A DNA stretch of 64,000 nt from Bacillota bacterium (GTDB lineage: Bacteria > Bacillota > Clostridia > Lachnospirales > Lachnospiraceae): NCBI GenBank assembly GCA_023423045.1, contig JAFAGA010000068.1, positions 1 through 64,000 of the forward strand. Direction: 5' to 3'. The notes under the pieces are model-generated. The model saw only the letters and a program-made list of their open reading frames with translations, ran no database searches and was not told where the DNA came from. Made by a program: the position numbers and the translations under genes. The stretch's first letter is position 1. The number at the start of each line of letters is the position of its first letter. Positions 7,638 through 16,594 of this stretch are shown piece by piece.

Positions 7638-8450
7638 TCAGGAAAGAATAAAGCAGGACAATTCCTCATTAAACCGATCCTGTTCTTCGATAAACAGGGC
7701 ATGACCGCTGTTTTCAAAGGGGATTAACCTGGAATTTGCCAGCAGTCTGTTCTGAATCTCGCTCAGAACAAAGGGTACGACATTATCATGAATTCCATGC
7801 ATAATCAATGTGGGGAGAAGCAGCTTCTCAAAATCGGAGGATAGATCCTCTATGATCCAGGTCTTTTCGATGGCAGCGGTTGCCCAGCCCGCTGCCTGGA
7901 AGCCCAGGTTGAGGAACCAGTCCATCATCGGAGAACCGACATTTTGGAAAAAGAAATTTGCCCCGAATTCCTGCAGCATCCTTGGACGGTTGGTATAGGT
8001 TTCCTTAATCATGGCCGTCACATTTTCCTTGGGAATACCATATGGAAAGTTAGGGCGCATGATCAGGCTGGGAGCAGCAGCTGCGCATAACACCAGCTTC
8101 CTGATGCCGTGGGCCCGGTGGCGGGCAGCATACCGGATTGCAATGGCGCCTCCGGTAGAATGTCCTAATAATGTGGCGTTCTTTAGATTAAGAGTATCAA
8201 TAACACAGCGTACATCATCCGCAAGGCGGTCATAGTCGTAGCCTGTCAGCGGCCGGTCGGACTGTCCAAATCCCCTTTGGTCCAGGCCGATGCATCGAAA
8301 GCCCTGCCTGGACAGCTGATTAAATTGGTATTCAAACAAATCGTGGCTTCCCGGCCAACCGTGGAGAAATAAAATAGTATTTTCCCCTGCCGGATTCAAA
8401 TCCTCAAGGTACAGGTTAACATTTGGTTCTACATTCACATAATATCCCAT
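7638..8450 (-). CDS. Alpha/beta hydrolase
   Basis: 270 aa from the ATG at 8450, which follows AGGGGGGACC. The in-frame ATG 27 bp upstream lacks a site. Classic alpha/beta fold: oxyanion region FLHGWPGSHDLF, DQRGFGQSDRP, nucleophile elbow LLGHSTGGAIAIRYA, acid in LIMHGIHDNVVPF and catalytic His in FENSGHALFIEE. It resembles the haloperoxidase/epoxide-hydrolase-like and esterase groups, which do not reveal substrate. No signal peptide, so cytoplasmic. Monocistronic, with its own terminator. Fold and triad are clear, substrate unknown. Confidence 0.85.
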   Translation of the reverse strand: MGYYVNVEPNVNLYLEDLNPAGENTILFLHGWPGSHDLFEYQFNQLSRQGFRCIGLDQRGFGQSDRPLTGYDYDRLADDVRCVIDTLNLKNATLLGHSTGGAIAIRYAARHRAHGIRKLVLCAAAAPSLIMRPNFPYGIPKENVTAMIKETYTNRPRMLQEFGANFFFQNVGSPMMDWFLNLGFQAAGWATAAIEKTWIIEDLSSDFEKLLLPTLIMHGIHDNVVPFVLSEIQNRLLANSRLIPFENSGHALFIEEQDRFNEELSCFILS

Positions 8451-8597
8451 GGGTCCCCCCTGAAATAAAACAATCAATCCATTGTATTCAGCAGTAAAGC
8501 GCCTGGATACTATTATTGGGGATGGAAAGGAACTGGCGGAGGAATATTAATTAATGAAGGAATGGGATCTTATTTCCTGAATAAACTGTAATAGCTT

Positions 8598-9458
8598 ATG
8601 AATTCGGTGGTTGAATATTTTATGGAAAAAAGCAGGATACTCCGTTACTTAGATCATACCTTCCAATTGGTTATTACGATTGCTCTGGTGTATCTGGCGC
8701 TTTCGAAAGCGGTAGTTTTATACCAGGAAACTCTTGGTCCTCCCGGCAGGGCGGAAGAGGTCTCGCTGCTTCGGGAGGCCGGTGCATCAAAGGACAGCAG
8801 CACAGGCCTGATTGAAACGGTAGAATACCAGGAGGATGGGATTACCGCTGCCTATCCGAGGGTGTTGTCAGGGGAGTCTGAGGAGAGTGTGAAGCAATGG
8901 AATCAATTAATTAAGAAGGATTTCGATAAAATCCTGCAGATATATTCCTTCCATCCATTTCCAGGACCAACACCCCAGCCTTCCGGCACCGTGCCCAGGC
9001 TCTTGGACCTATCCTATGAGCTGAAGGAGGATTCAAAAGAACTGCTCAGCATCTTATACCATGCTGATTATAACAGCAGCTATTCTGCCCATCCCAGCAA
9101 TCTGGTGTATACAACGAATATTGATAAAAAGAAGAATCAAAGGCTGAGACTGGGAGATATTGTCCGTCTGGACGATGCCTTTGTAAAAGAATTTCGTACA
9201 TGGAAGATCAGCTCTGCGATAGAGGATAGTGAGGAAATTGATAAAGCAATTTATGATTATATTGGGAACATTACGGATGAAGAGCTGCTGCAGGGTTTTC
9301 GCGCCGCCGATCTTATCGGCTCAGGTAATCCATGGGGCATCTATAGCTATCAGGAGGCAGGCAGGTTGGGGATCAGTATCGGTGTTCCCAACTATGCAGG
9401 AGACCACGCTGAATTTGAAAAACCTCTTTCCCAGCTAAAGGGCTATCTAAAACAATGA
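8598..9458 (+). CDS. Membrane-anchored DUF4163/DUF3298-like protein
   Basis: 286 aa. One N-terminal membrane segment (residues about 20-38, LVITIALVYLALSKAVVLY) with a short basic cytoplasmic end, then an extracellular domain. The part from about residue 75 (GITAAYPRV...KQWNQLIKKDF) resembles DUF4163, followed by a DUF3298-like half (RLRLGDIVRLDDAF...GISIGVPNYAGDHAEFEKPL). These modules occur together in Firmicute surface proteins, including PdaC-like peptidoglycan deacetylases, but no catalytic domain is present here. Ribosome site is weak, so the start is uncertain. Likely envelope function, role unknown. Confidence 0.6.
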   Translation: MNSVVEYFMEKSRILRYLDHTFQLVITIALVYLALSKAVVLYQETLGPPGRAEEVSLLREAGASKDSSTGLIETVEYQEDGITAAYPRVLSGESEESVKQWNQLIKKDFDKILQIYSFHPFPGPTPQPSGTVPRLLDLSYELKEDSKELLSILYHADYNSSYSAHPSNLVYTTNIDKKKNQRLRLGDIVRLDDAFVKEFRTWKISSAIEDSEEIDKAIYDYIGNITDEELLQGFRAADLIGSGNPWGIYSYQEAGRLGISIGVPNYAGDHAEFEKPLSQLKGYLKQ

Positions 9459-9485
9459 GTGGCACGCTTTGCGAGCCACTCTTAT
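9457..9485 (+). terminator. Terminator-like hairpin at end of DUF4163 gene
   Basis: GAGTGGC...GCCACTC arms with an inner CGC-TTT-GCG stem overlap the stop codon, followed by TTAT. A similar hairpin (GAGTGG...CCACTCTTAT) occurs at 5561-5588. It could also serve nrdR from the other side. Confidence 0.5.
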
Positions 9486-9522
9486 CTTGCGTACTCAATC
9501 CAATTGTTTGGTGGACGATGCA

Positions 9523-9975
9523 CTAGTTTTCCAGTATCTTCTTGAGTTCGTCCATAAAAGTGCCTACATCCTTGAACTCACGATAAACGGATGCAAAGCG
9601 TACATAGGCCACCGGGTCCAGACTCTTGAGCTTATCCATCAAAATCTCACCGATCACATAGCTTGGTATCTCTTTATCTTCACGGTTAAAGATGATTGTC
9701 TCAACCTCATCAATGAGGGACGTGATCTGATCTACGGAGATAGGCCGCTTATGGCAGGAACGGAACACTCCGGCTTCAATCTTGGAACGGTCGTAGGGTT
9801 CACGATTATTATCCTTTTTAATGACAACAAGCGGGATTGTCTCTACCTTTTCGTAGGTAGTGAACCGGCGCTGGCATTCGTCACACTGACGTCTTCTGCG
9901 GATGGAGTTGTTGTCATCCGCCGGTCTGGAATCAATTACCCTTGTATTGTCTTTACCACAAAACGGGCACTTCAT
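9523..9975 (-). CDS. nrdR: Transcriptional regulator NrdR
   Basis: 150 aa, the usual family length. The N-terminal zinc ribbon is complete: MKCPFCGKDNTRVIDSRP and RRRRQCDECQRRFTTYEKVE. An ATP-cone follows (LVVIKKDNNREPYDRSKIEAGVFRSCHKRPIS). NrdR binds NrdR boxes upstream of ribonucleotide reductase genes and represses them according to ATP/dATP occupancy. A TAGGAGGATAC site precedes the ATG. It follows ylmC on the same strand, 129 bp downstream of it. Confidence 0.95.
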   Translation of the reverse strand: MKCPFCGKDNTRVIDSRPADDNNSIRRRRQCDECQRRFTTYEKVETIPLVVIKKDNNREPYDRSKIEAGVFRSCHKRPISVDQITSLIDEVETIIFNREDKEIPSYVIGEILMDKLKSLDPVAYVRFASVYREFKDVGTFMDELKKILEN

Positions 9976-10001
9976 AGTAGTATCCTCCTAATCTTTGAGA
10001 A

Positions 10002-10029
10002 AATTAAGATATGGAACAATATCTTAATT
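10002..10029. promoter_or_regulatory. 11-bp inverted repeat upstream of nrdR
   Basis: AATTAAGATAT and ATATCTTAATT separated by 6 nt, about 30 bp before the nrdR start. It could be a weak terminator after ylmC or an operator. The T-run is poor, so I leave the role open. Confidence 0.4.
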
Positions 10030-10104
10030 AATCATTAACTTGATTATATTGAAGATTTCAATAACGGTCAAGGGATTATTACAAATCAGGGCAAAATCCG
10101 TCAA

Positions 10105-10362
10105 TCATCCTATTTTGACAAGACATTTTTCGATATCCACATCCACCAGTATGATATCAATACCAATTTGTTTAATGCAGCTGCAGCTGATAACGTATTC
10201 ATGATCTCTGCCAAGGATACCCCAGACCTTGCAGGGACCCGGAATAATGATGTGCGTAACCATTCCGGTACAAACATCGAATTCAATATCGCAGACGAAA
10301 CCCAGTCGGATGCAGTCTCTGCAATTAATGACTTCCTTTTCACGAAGTTCACAAATGCGCAT
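10105..10362 (-). CDS. YlmC/YmxH family PRC-barrel sporulation protein
   Basis: 85 aa from the ATG at 10362. The start MRICELREKEVINCRDCIRL, DIEFDVCTGMVTHIIIPG and the ILGRDHEYVISCSCIKQIG stretch match the YlmC/YmxH family, a small PRC-barrel protein common in spore-forming Firmicutes. Its biochemical function is not established. Start chosen because GGAG stands at good spacing within GGCAGAATGGAGATTCTT. That leader also contains an in-frame ATG 12 nt upstream (MEILM). It is first of a minus-strand pair with nrdR. Confidence 0.8.
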   Translation of the reverse strand: MRICELREKEVINCRDCIRLGFVCDIEFDVCTGMVTHIIIPGPCKVWGILGRDHEYVISCSCIKQIGIDIILVDVDIEKCLVKIG

Positions 10363-10460
10363 AAGAATCTCCATTCTGCCGTTGCTTTGTAACAGCATGA
10401 CATACGATTACTTGGTTCATTATATGCAAAGAATCGGCGAAAGTCGATTAATTTATAAAA

Positions 10461-10521
10461 ATGTTCCAGTTCAGCCTGCGGCATGCGGACACTCCGCATG
10501 CCGCAGGCTGAACTGGAACAT
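10461..10521. repeat. Perfect 29-bp inverted repeat, 3-nt loop
   Basis: Left arm 10461-10489 and right arm 10493-10521 are exact reverse complements, with centre CGGACACTCCG. It lies between the divergently read ylmC and comM, so it is not in a terminator position for either. The arms share CAGTTCAG and ATGCCGCA with the palindrome at 7568-7610. Confidence 0.9.
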
Positions 10522-10627
10522 GAAAATAGGGTTCTTCCAAATTCTTCTTGTCAAGGGAAATGCATTTTGTTATACTGATTTTAAGCAAATGATTCCTTCG
10601 TTGTGGAGAGACAGGGAAGGAGCAGCT

Positions 10628-12163
10628 ATGTTTAGTAAAGCCTATAGTGCGGCAATCTGTGGGATTGATGCACTGATCGTATCGGTTGAGGCGGATGTCA
10701 GCGACGGACTGCCGGTCTTTGATATGGTGGGATATCTTGGTTCGGAGGTGAAGGAAGCCAGAGAAAGGGTGCGCATAGCCCTTAAGAATTCGGGTTTTCG
10801 GCTTCCGGCCAAAAGAATCACCGTCAATTTGTCACCTGCGGATGTGCGCAAGGAAGGAACCGTCTTTGATTTGTCTGTTGCAATTGCAATTCTTGTGGCC
10901 TTTGGTCATCTTCCCCAGGAGTGTTTGAGGAATACTCTGTTCGTCGGGGAACTCAGCTTAAACGGTAATGTGAATAGAGTAAACGGTGTCCTGCCCATTG
11001 TTTATGCCGCAAGGGGGCAGGGCCTTGTCAGGTGCGTCGTTCCGCTGGAGAATGCCAGAGAAGGAGCAGTGGTAGGCGGGATGGATATCTATGGTATCTC
11101 CACCCTGGAGGAGGCTGTCCTTTTGCTGAAAGGAAAATTAGAGAAAGAGCCGGAGCAGGTGGATGTAAAAGGACTTTTCGCTGATGGCGGCAAAGAAGAA
11201 GAGCTTGATTTTTCGGAGGTGGCAGGCCAGCTGGCGGCAAAGCGCGCTATTGAAATTGCAGTCTCCGGTATGCACAATATTTTGATGGTGGGTCCTCCGG
11301 GTTCGGGCAAAACGATGCTGGCCAAACGGATTCCTGCCATTATGCCCGAGCTTTCTTTTGAGGAAAGTATGGAAATCTCTAAAATTTATAGCATTGCAGG
11401 GCTGATGGAGCAGCGGCCTTTAATTACCAGGCGCCCCTTTCGCAGTCCGCATCACACGATTACCACCTCTGCTCTGGTGGGAGGAGGCAGGGTACCCAGA
11501 CCTGGCGAAATCAGCCTGGCCCATCTCGGTGTCCTGTTTCTGGACGAACTTCCCGAATTTCACAAAAATACCATAGAGGTGCTGCGCCAGCCCATGGAAG
11601 ACAGAACGGTAACCATAGCCAGGCTGAATACTTCCTATTGTTATCCCTCGGGTTTTATGGCGGTCGCCGCGATGAACCCCTGCCCTTGCGGTTATTATCC
11701 GGATCGGAACCGCTGCAACTGTACATCAAATCAGGTCAAAAACTATCTGGGACGTATATCGAATCCGCTGCTGGACCGTTTTGATATCTGCACTGAGACT
11801 CTGCCCATGAATTATCAGGAACTTCAGACTCCGGTAAAGCAGGAAAGCTCTGAGGAAATCAGAAAAAGAGTTGCCAGGGCACGGCATATTCAGCTGGAGA
11901 GGTATCAGGGACAAAAGATTTATTTTAATTCCCGGCTGGCACCCGGAATGATTAAGAAATACTGTAAGCTGGAAGCGCGGGAGCAGTCCCTGCTGGAAGA
12001 AGCCTTTGTGAGAATGAAGCTCAGCGCTCGGGTTTACCACCGGATTCTTAAGGTGGCCCGCACGATCGCGGATTTGGATGGAAGTGAGGCGATCACCGTG
12101 CGACATATCAGCGAGGCCATCTGTTACCGAAGCATTGACCAGAAATATTGGGGAGAAATGTGA
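10628..12163 (+). CDS. comM: YifB/ComM family Mg-chelatase-like AAA+ ATPase
   Basis: 511 aa from the ATG at 10628, preceded by GGGAAGGAGCAGCT. Upstream in-frame codons run through the ylmC leader and the palindrome and are not coding. The N-terminal Lon-like fold (AAICGIDALIVSVEADVSDG, NLSPADVRKEG) is followed by the AAA+ core with Walker A GPPGSGKTMLAKRIP and Walker B VLFLDELPEF, then a C-terminal Mg-chelatase domain. ComM is a helicase that extends heteroduplex joints during transformation in other bacteria. dprA follows 35 bp downstream, a common pairing for DNA uptake and recombination. Confidence 0.92.
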   Translation: MFSKAYSAAICGIDALIVSVEADVSDGLPVFDMVGYLGSEVKEARERVRIALKNSGFRLPAKRITVNLSPADVRKEGTVFDLSVAIAILVAFGHLPQECLRNTLFVGELSLNGNVNRVNGVLPIVYAARGQGLVRCVVPLENAREGAVVGGMDIYGISTLEEAVLLLKGKLEKEPEQVDVKGLFADGGKEEELDFSEVAGQLAAKRAIEIAVSGMHNILMVGPPGSGKTMLAKRIPAIMPELSFEESMEISKIYSIAGLMEQRPLITRRPFRSPHHTITTSALVGGGRVPRPGEISLAHLGVLFLDELPEFHKNTIEVLRQPMEDRTVTIARLNTSYCYPSGFMAVAAMNPCPCGYYPDRNRCNCTSNQVKNYLGRISNPLLDRFDICTETLPMNYQELQTPVKQESSEEIRKRVARARHIQLERYQGQKIYFNSRLAPGMIKKYCKLEAREQSLLEEAFVRMKLSARVYHRILKVARTIADLDGSEAITVRHISEAICYRSIDQKYWGEM

Positions 12164-12198
12164 ATTGTAACGCAAATTTACATGGAAAAGAGGATATT

Positions 12199-13332
12199 AT
12201 GAGCAGAACAGAAAGTATGGAAAAGGCGGAATATGGGTATTGGCTGGCAAATCTGCCGGGTATCGGGCTTAGAAAAATAGAGAGGCTGCTGGAAATCTTC
12301 ATGGATTCCAAAACTGTCTATGAAGCGACAGAGAAGGAGCTTCATGCGCTTAAGAAGGACGGGATTCTGCCGGAGCAGTTTAGCAGCAGGGATATTGAAA
12401 CCATCCTTGGAACCAGGGATAAGGATGAGATCCATGATAGCTATACTAAACTAATCTCTCGCGGCATATATTTTGTCACAAGGGAGGATAATGAATATCC
12501 GGAGCAGCTGCGAAACATTTTCGGAGCGCCCTACGGCTTGTATGTCAAGGGAAAACTTCCCGGTAGGAAGGAGAAGTGTCTGGCCATCATCGGAGCGCGG
12601 GAATGTTCTCCCTATGGAAGAGAGATGGCAGCCTGTCTGTCAGACGCTGCGGCAAGGGCAGGGATCGCAGTCATCAGCGGCCTGGCAAGAGGGATTGACG
12701 GATATGCTCATGAGGGAGCTCTGGCTGCAGGAGGTGCAACCTACGGGGTTTTGGGCTGCGGTATCGATATCTGCTATCCGAGGGAGAATTTTAAGCTTTA
12801 TATGGAGATGCAAAGAGAGGGTGGTGTTATCAGTGAATATGCCCCCGGCACCCGGCCGGCAGCGGGCAATTTTCCCATGAGGAACCGCATTATCAGCGGT
12901 ATCAGTGACGCAGTTGTGGTCATTGAAGCAAAGAAAAAAAGCGGTTCACTGATTACGGTGGACCTGGGGCTGGAGCAGGGAAAGGAAATCTATGCCATAC
13001 CTGGAAAAGCCACGGACCGGCTCAGTGAAGGCTGTAATAATTTAATAAAAATGGGGGCAAAATTAGTTACATCTCCGAAAGATATTTTGGAGGATTTTAT
13101 TCCAAATTATGAACAAACCATGGACGAAATGAAAAAAAATAATAAACTTCTTGAAAAAGTAGGAAAAATAGTATATGCTTCTCTTTGTTTGGAGCCAAAG
13201 CATATAGAGGAAATCGCTCAGATGACCGGACTCTCTCTGGAGGTCCTGATGGAACAGCTGTTTCTTCTGGAAATGGACGGGTTTGTCAGACAAACAAGAA
13301 AAAATTATTATGTAGTTGCAGCCAGTAAATAG
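12199..13332 (+). CDS. dprA: DNA-processing protein DprA
   Basis: 377 aa from the ATG at 12199, with AAGAGGATATT upstream. An N-terminal helix-hairpin-helix/SAM-like part (LANLPGIGLRKIERLLEIF) is followed by the DprA Rossmann fold: LAIIGARECSPYGREMA, VISGLARGIDGYAHEGAL, TYGVLGCGIDICYPREN, MRNRIISGISDAVVVIEA and GSLITVDLGLEQGKEIYAIPG. The C-terminal winged-helix (HIEEIAQMTGLSLEVLMEQL) is present. DprA loads RecA on incoming single-stranded DNA. Its place before topA matches the Bacillus smf-topA order. Whether the organism is naturally competent is not shown here. Confidence 0.95.
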   Translation: MSRTESMEKAEYGYWLANLPGIGLRKIERLLEIFMDSKTVYEATEKELHALKKDGILPEQFSSRDIETILGTRDKDEIHDSYTKLISRGIYFVTREDNEYPEQLRNIFGAPYGLYVKGKLPGRKEKCLAIIGARECSPYGREMAACLSDAAARAGIAVISGLARGIDGYAHEGALAAGGATYGVLGCGIDICYPRENFKLYMEMQREGGVISEYAPGTRPAAGNFPMRNRIISGISDAVVVIEAKKKSGSLITVDLGLEQGKEIYAIPGKATDRLSEGCNNLIKMGAKLVTSPKDILEDFIPNYEQTMDEMKKNNKLLEKVGKIVYASLCLEPKHIEEIAQMTGLSLEVLMEQLFLLEMDGFVRQTRKNYYVVAASK

Positions 13333-13423
13333 CAGACAATATTTGCAAAGGGATTGTGAAACAATTTTGAAAAATCTTTGATTCTTCAAATTATCTACAA
13401 ATAGAAATGAGGGAAATACTTAC

Positions 13424-15472
13424 ATGCCAAAATATCTTGTGATTGTGGAATCGCCGGCTAAGGCCAAGACGATTAAGAAGTTTCTGGGAGCCAATTATGA
13501 AGTTCTTGCATCGAACGGCCATGTCAGGGATTTGCCGAAGAGCCAGTTAGGCTTCGATATAGATAATGATTTTGAACCGAAGTATATAACCATTCGGGGA
13601 AAAGGGGATTTATTGGCCAAGCTCCGCAAGGAAGTGAAAAAGGCCGACAGAGTATATCTCGCTACTGACCCTGACCGTGAGGGAGAAGCGATCTCCTGGC
13701 ATTTATCAAAGACATTGAAATTAGAAGAAAAGGATTCCAGCAGAATAACCTTTAATGAGATTACCAAGAATGCGGTAAAGGCATCCATCAAGCAGGCCAG
13801 GGACATTGATATGGATTTGGTGAATGCGCAACAGGCGAGGAGAATGCTTGACCGTATGGTGGGTTACCGGATCAGCCCTCTGCTGTGGTCCAAGATAAAG
13901 CGAGGCCTGAGTGCAGGCAGGGTTCAGTCGGTGGCCCTTAGAATTATCTGTGACCGGGAGGATGAAATTAACGCTTTTGTTCCAGAGGAATACTGGAACC
14001 TGGAGGCGCAGTTTGAGATTAAGGGTAAGAAAAAACCTCTGATCGCAAAGCTGAACGGCTCCAAAAAGGTGATCCGAAGTGAAGCCGAGATGAATGAGAT
14101 TCTGAAGCAGCTTCAGAATGCGGAATTCACAGTCAGCGAGATAAAGAAATCGGAGAGAATACGCAAGGCTCCGCTTCCTTTTACAACAAGTACACTCCAG
14201 CAGGAAGCTGCCAAGGCGCTGAACTTCTCAACCCAGAAGACGATGCAGGTAGCCCAGCAGCTTTATGAGGGTGTGGATATTAAGGGGCACGGAACCGTCG
14301 GTCTGATCACCTACCTTCGTACCGATTCTGTTCGTATCAGCGATGAGGCGGATCAGTCTGCGAAGCAATATATTAAAGAGCAGTACGGCGGAGAATTTGT
14401 TGCTCAGGTACAAAACCAGGGCCGTACCGGCAAGAAGATACAGGATGCCCATGAGGCCATCCGTCCCACCTATGTGGAGTTTACACCCGAGGAATTAAAG
14501 CAGAGCCTGAGCAGGGATCAGTTCCGTCTCTACCAGTTAATATGGAGGCGTTTTCTTGCAAGCAGGATGGAGCCGGCAAGATATGAGACCACTTCTCTTA
14601 AGATCGATGCCAATGGGCTTAAATTCACAGCCTCAGCATCAAAGCTGATTTTTGACGGTTTTATGAGTGTATATATTCCGGAGGAGGAAGAGGAGGAAGC
14701 AGGCATCTCCTTTGAGAGTCTCAAGGAGGGCGAGCGTCTGACCCTGATGAAACTGGAGCAGAGCCAGCATTTTACCCAACCCCCGGCCCACTATACGGAA
14801 GCCTCCCTTGTAAAGACCCTGGAGGAACTGGGAATCGGCCGGCCCAGCACCTATGCTCCCACCATTACCACAATTATCGCAAGGAGATATGTGACCAGGG
14901 AGAACAAAAACCTCTATGTGACGGAGCTTGGCGAAGCGGTGAATAATATCATGAAAGCGGCCTTTTCCAGTATTGTTGATGTGAACTTTACAGCCAATAT
15001 GGAATCCCTGCTGGACTGCGTCGAGGATGGAACGGTTCAATGGAAGACGGTTATCAGTAATTTCTATCCTGATCTGGAGGAAGCGGTGAATAATGCACAT
15101 GTGGAATTGGATAAGATTCAGATAGAGGATGAAGTCTCCGAAGAGGTTTGTGAGGAATGCGGCAGAAACATGGTGATCAAATACGGACCCCATGGCAAAT
15201 TCCTTGCCTGCCCCGGATTTCCGGATTGTAAAAACACCAAGCCCTATCTGGAGAAGATTGGAGTTGCATGTCCGTATTGCGGCAGCGATATTGTCCTCAG
15301 AAAGACGAAAAAGGGCAGAAAGTATTACGGCTGCATCAATAATCCTGACTGTGAATTCATGACCTGGCAGAAGCCATCCTCCGTCCGTTGTGAGAAATGT
15401 GGAGGTATCCTTCTGGAGAAAGGCAATAAGCTGGTATGCAATGATGAAAAATGCGGATTTGTGACAAAATAA
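13424..15472 (+). CDS. topA: DNA topoisomerase I (type IA)
   Basis: 682 aa. Toprim domain at the N terminus (LVIVESPAKAKTIKKFLG, YLATDPDREGEAISWHL). The catalytic Tyr lies in ITYLRTDSVRIS near residue 297. Three C-terminal zinc fingers are visible: CEECGRNMVIKYG...CPGFPDC, CPYCGSDIVLRKT...CINNPDC and CEKCGGILLEKGNKLVCNDEKC. The enzyme relaxes negative supercoils by single-strand passage. Length and domain order are normal. It lies 91 bp after dprA. The trmFO-xerC-hslVU genes that separate topA from codY in Bacillus are absent. Confidence 0.97.
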   Translation: MPKYLVIVESPAKAKTIKKFLGANYEVLASNGHVRDLPKSQLGFDIDNDFEPKYITIRGKGDLLAKLRKEVKKADRVYLATDPDREGEAISWHLSKTLKLEEKDSSRITFNEITKNAVKASIKQARDIDMDLVNAQQARRMLDRMVGYRISPLLWSKIKRGLSAGRVQSVALRIICDREDEINAFVPEEYWNLEAQFEIKGKKKPLIAKLNGSKKVIRSEAEMNEILKQLQNAEFTVSEIKKSERIRKAPLPFTTSTLQQEAAKALNFSTQKTMQVAQQLYEGVDIKGHGTVGLITYLRTDSVRISDEADQSAKQYIKEQYGGEFVAQVQNQGRTGKKIQDAHEAIRPTYVEFTPEELKQSLSRDQFRLYQLIWRRFLASRMEPARYETTSLKIDANGLKFTASASKLIFDGFMSVYIPEEEEEEAGISFESLKEGERLTLMKLEQSQHFTQPPAHYTEASLVKTLEELGIGRPSTYAPTITTIIARRYVTRENKNLYVTELGEAVNNIMKAAFSSIVDVNFTANMESLLDCVEDGTVQWKTVISNFYPDLEEAVNNAHVELDKIQIEDEVSEEVCEECGRNMVIKYGPHGKFLACPGFPDCKNTKPYLEKIGVACPYCGSDIVLRKTKKGRKYYGCINNPDCEFMTWQKPSSVRCEKCGGILLEKGNKLVCNDEKCGFVTK

Positions 15473-15496
15473 AAGTTTTTTAAAAAATACGCAAAA

Positions 15497-15582
15497 TTGG
15501 ATATAAAAAATGAAAATTATATAATAATGTGCGTCAAAATGCGGATAAGCCTATTGTTTTTAGTGATAATATGTGATAAAAT
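15497..15582 (+). promoter_or_regulatory. Tandem candidate promoters for codY
   Basis: Promoter 1: TTGGAT (15497-15502), 17 bp, TATAAT (15520-15525). Promoter 2: TTGTTT (15554-15559), 17 bp, TAAAAT (15577-15582). Both point into codY. Based on consensus match only. Confidence 0.5.
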
Positions 15583-15596
15583 TGAAAAGGTACTAC

Positions 15597-15617
15597 AATT
15601 AGAAATAATTTCTAATT
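15597..15617. promoter_or_regulatory. Inverted repeat in codY leader
   Basis: AATTAGAAA-TAA-TTTCTAATT, a perfect 9-bp dyad 43 bp before codY and just downstream of the second candidate promoter. AT-rich with TTTC.AA elements loosely reminiscent of a CodY box, so self-regulation is possible. It could also be a simple mRNA hairpin. Confidence 0.4.
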
Positions 15618-15659
15618 GGAATCCGAGAGGGTCTGAAGAAAACTGGGAGGAACCATGTA

Positions 15660-16433
15660 ATGAGTGTACAGTTACTAGATAAGACAAGAAAAATCAATAA
15701 CCTGCTGCATAATAATAATTCGCATAAGGTTGTATTTAATGACATCTGTGTGGTCTTGAGCGAAATACTGGCATCCAATGTGTTGGTAATCAGCCGTAAA
15801 GGAAAGGTGCTTGGGGTCAAGAACCGCAATGATATCATTGAAATCAGGGAATTAATCAAGGATGCGGTAGGAAGACATATAGACGGCTTATTGAATGAAA
15901 GACTTTTGAACATATTATCTACAAAGGAGAATGTGAACTTAAGAACTCTGGGCTTTGAGTTTGAGAATGTTGACACTTATCAGGCAATCATAACTCCCAT
16001 CGATATTGCTGGTGAGAGGCTGGGCACATTATTTTTATATAAGAACGGACCCCAATACACGTTGGATGATATCATTTTAAGTGAATACGGCACAACAGTG
16101 GTCGGTCTTGAGATGATGCGTTCCGTGAATGAAGAGAATGCGGAAGAGAATCGGAAGGTGCAGATCGTAAAATCAGCCATCAGCACCCTATCCTTCTCGG
16201 AACTGGAAGCAATTACCCATATTTTTGAGGAGCTTAAGGGGAATGAGGGTATTCTGGTAGCCAGTAAGATTGCCGATCGTGTGGGAATTACACGTTCTGT
16301 GATTGTAAATGCTCTTCGCAAGTTTGAAAGTGCGGGAGTAATTGAATCCCGTTCCTCCGGCATGAAAGGAACCTATATTCGGGTTTTGAACGATGTTGTA
16401 TTTGAGGAACTGAAAAATTTGAATAATCAATGA
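15660..16433 (+). CDS. codY: GTP-sensing pleiotropic repressor CodY
   Basis: 257 aa, normal length. An N-terminal GAF domain that binds branched-chain amino acids is followed by the C-terminal winged helix-turn-helix, ASKIADRVGITRSVIVNALRKFESAGVIESRSSGMKGTYI. CodY binds DNA when GTP and branched-chain amino acids are plentiful and represses starvation functions, in several species including motility. TGGGAGGAACC precedes the ATG. It sits directly before the flagellar operon as in Bacillus, but is cut off by its own terminator. Confidence 0.97.
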   Translation: MSVQLLDKTRKINNLLHNNNSHKVVFNDICVVLSEILASNVLVISRKGKVLGVKNRNDIIEIRELIKDAVGRHIDGLLNERLLNILSTKENVNLRTLGFEFENVDTYQAIITPIDIAGERLGTLFLYKNGPQYTLDDIILSEYGTTVVGLEMMRSVNEENAEENRKVQIVKSAISTLSFSELEAITHIFEELKGNEGILVASKIADRVGITRSVIVNALRKFESAGVIESRSSGMKGTYIRVLNDVVFEELKNLNNQ

Positions 16434-16451
16434 TAAATGGATTTGGAATGC

Positions 16452-16491
16452 AAAAGGATTTGTGAGATTAGGTCTCATAAATCCTTTTTTT
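16452..16491 (+). terminator. Rho-independent terminator after codY
   Basis: Stem of AAAGGATTTGTGAGA with TCTCATAAATCCTTT followed by a T-run. It separates codY from the flagellar operon. Confidence 0.88.
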
Positions 16492-16566
16492 GCGGGACAC
16501 GGATTTCCTTTATTATCCAAATTTATACAAGGTCTAGTATAATCCTACTAATTTTTTAAATATATC

Positions 16567-16594
16567 TTGTGTTTTTACAATTATTAATTATAAT
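16567..16594 (+). promoter_or_regulatory. Candidate promoter of the flagellar/chemotaxis operon
   Basis: TTGTGT (16567-16572), 16-bp spacer, TATAAT (16589-16594), 24 bp before flgB. A second TATAAT at 16538-16543 has no good -35. The leader is short (AGAAAGGAG lies just after). I saw no c-di-GMP riboswitch in the 126-bp gap. Confidence 0.45.

Noticed and set aside
10461..10521. Terminator role for the 29-bp palindrome
   Set aside because: Both neighbours start, not end, near it, and no T-run follows on either strand.
10229..10627. Long N-terminal extension of ComM
   Set aside because: It runs antisense through ylmC and across the 29-bp palindrome; the ATG at 10628 has a good site and matches the family start.
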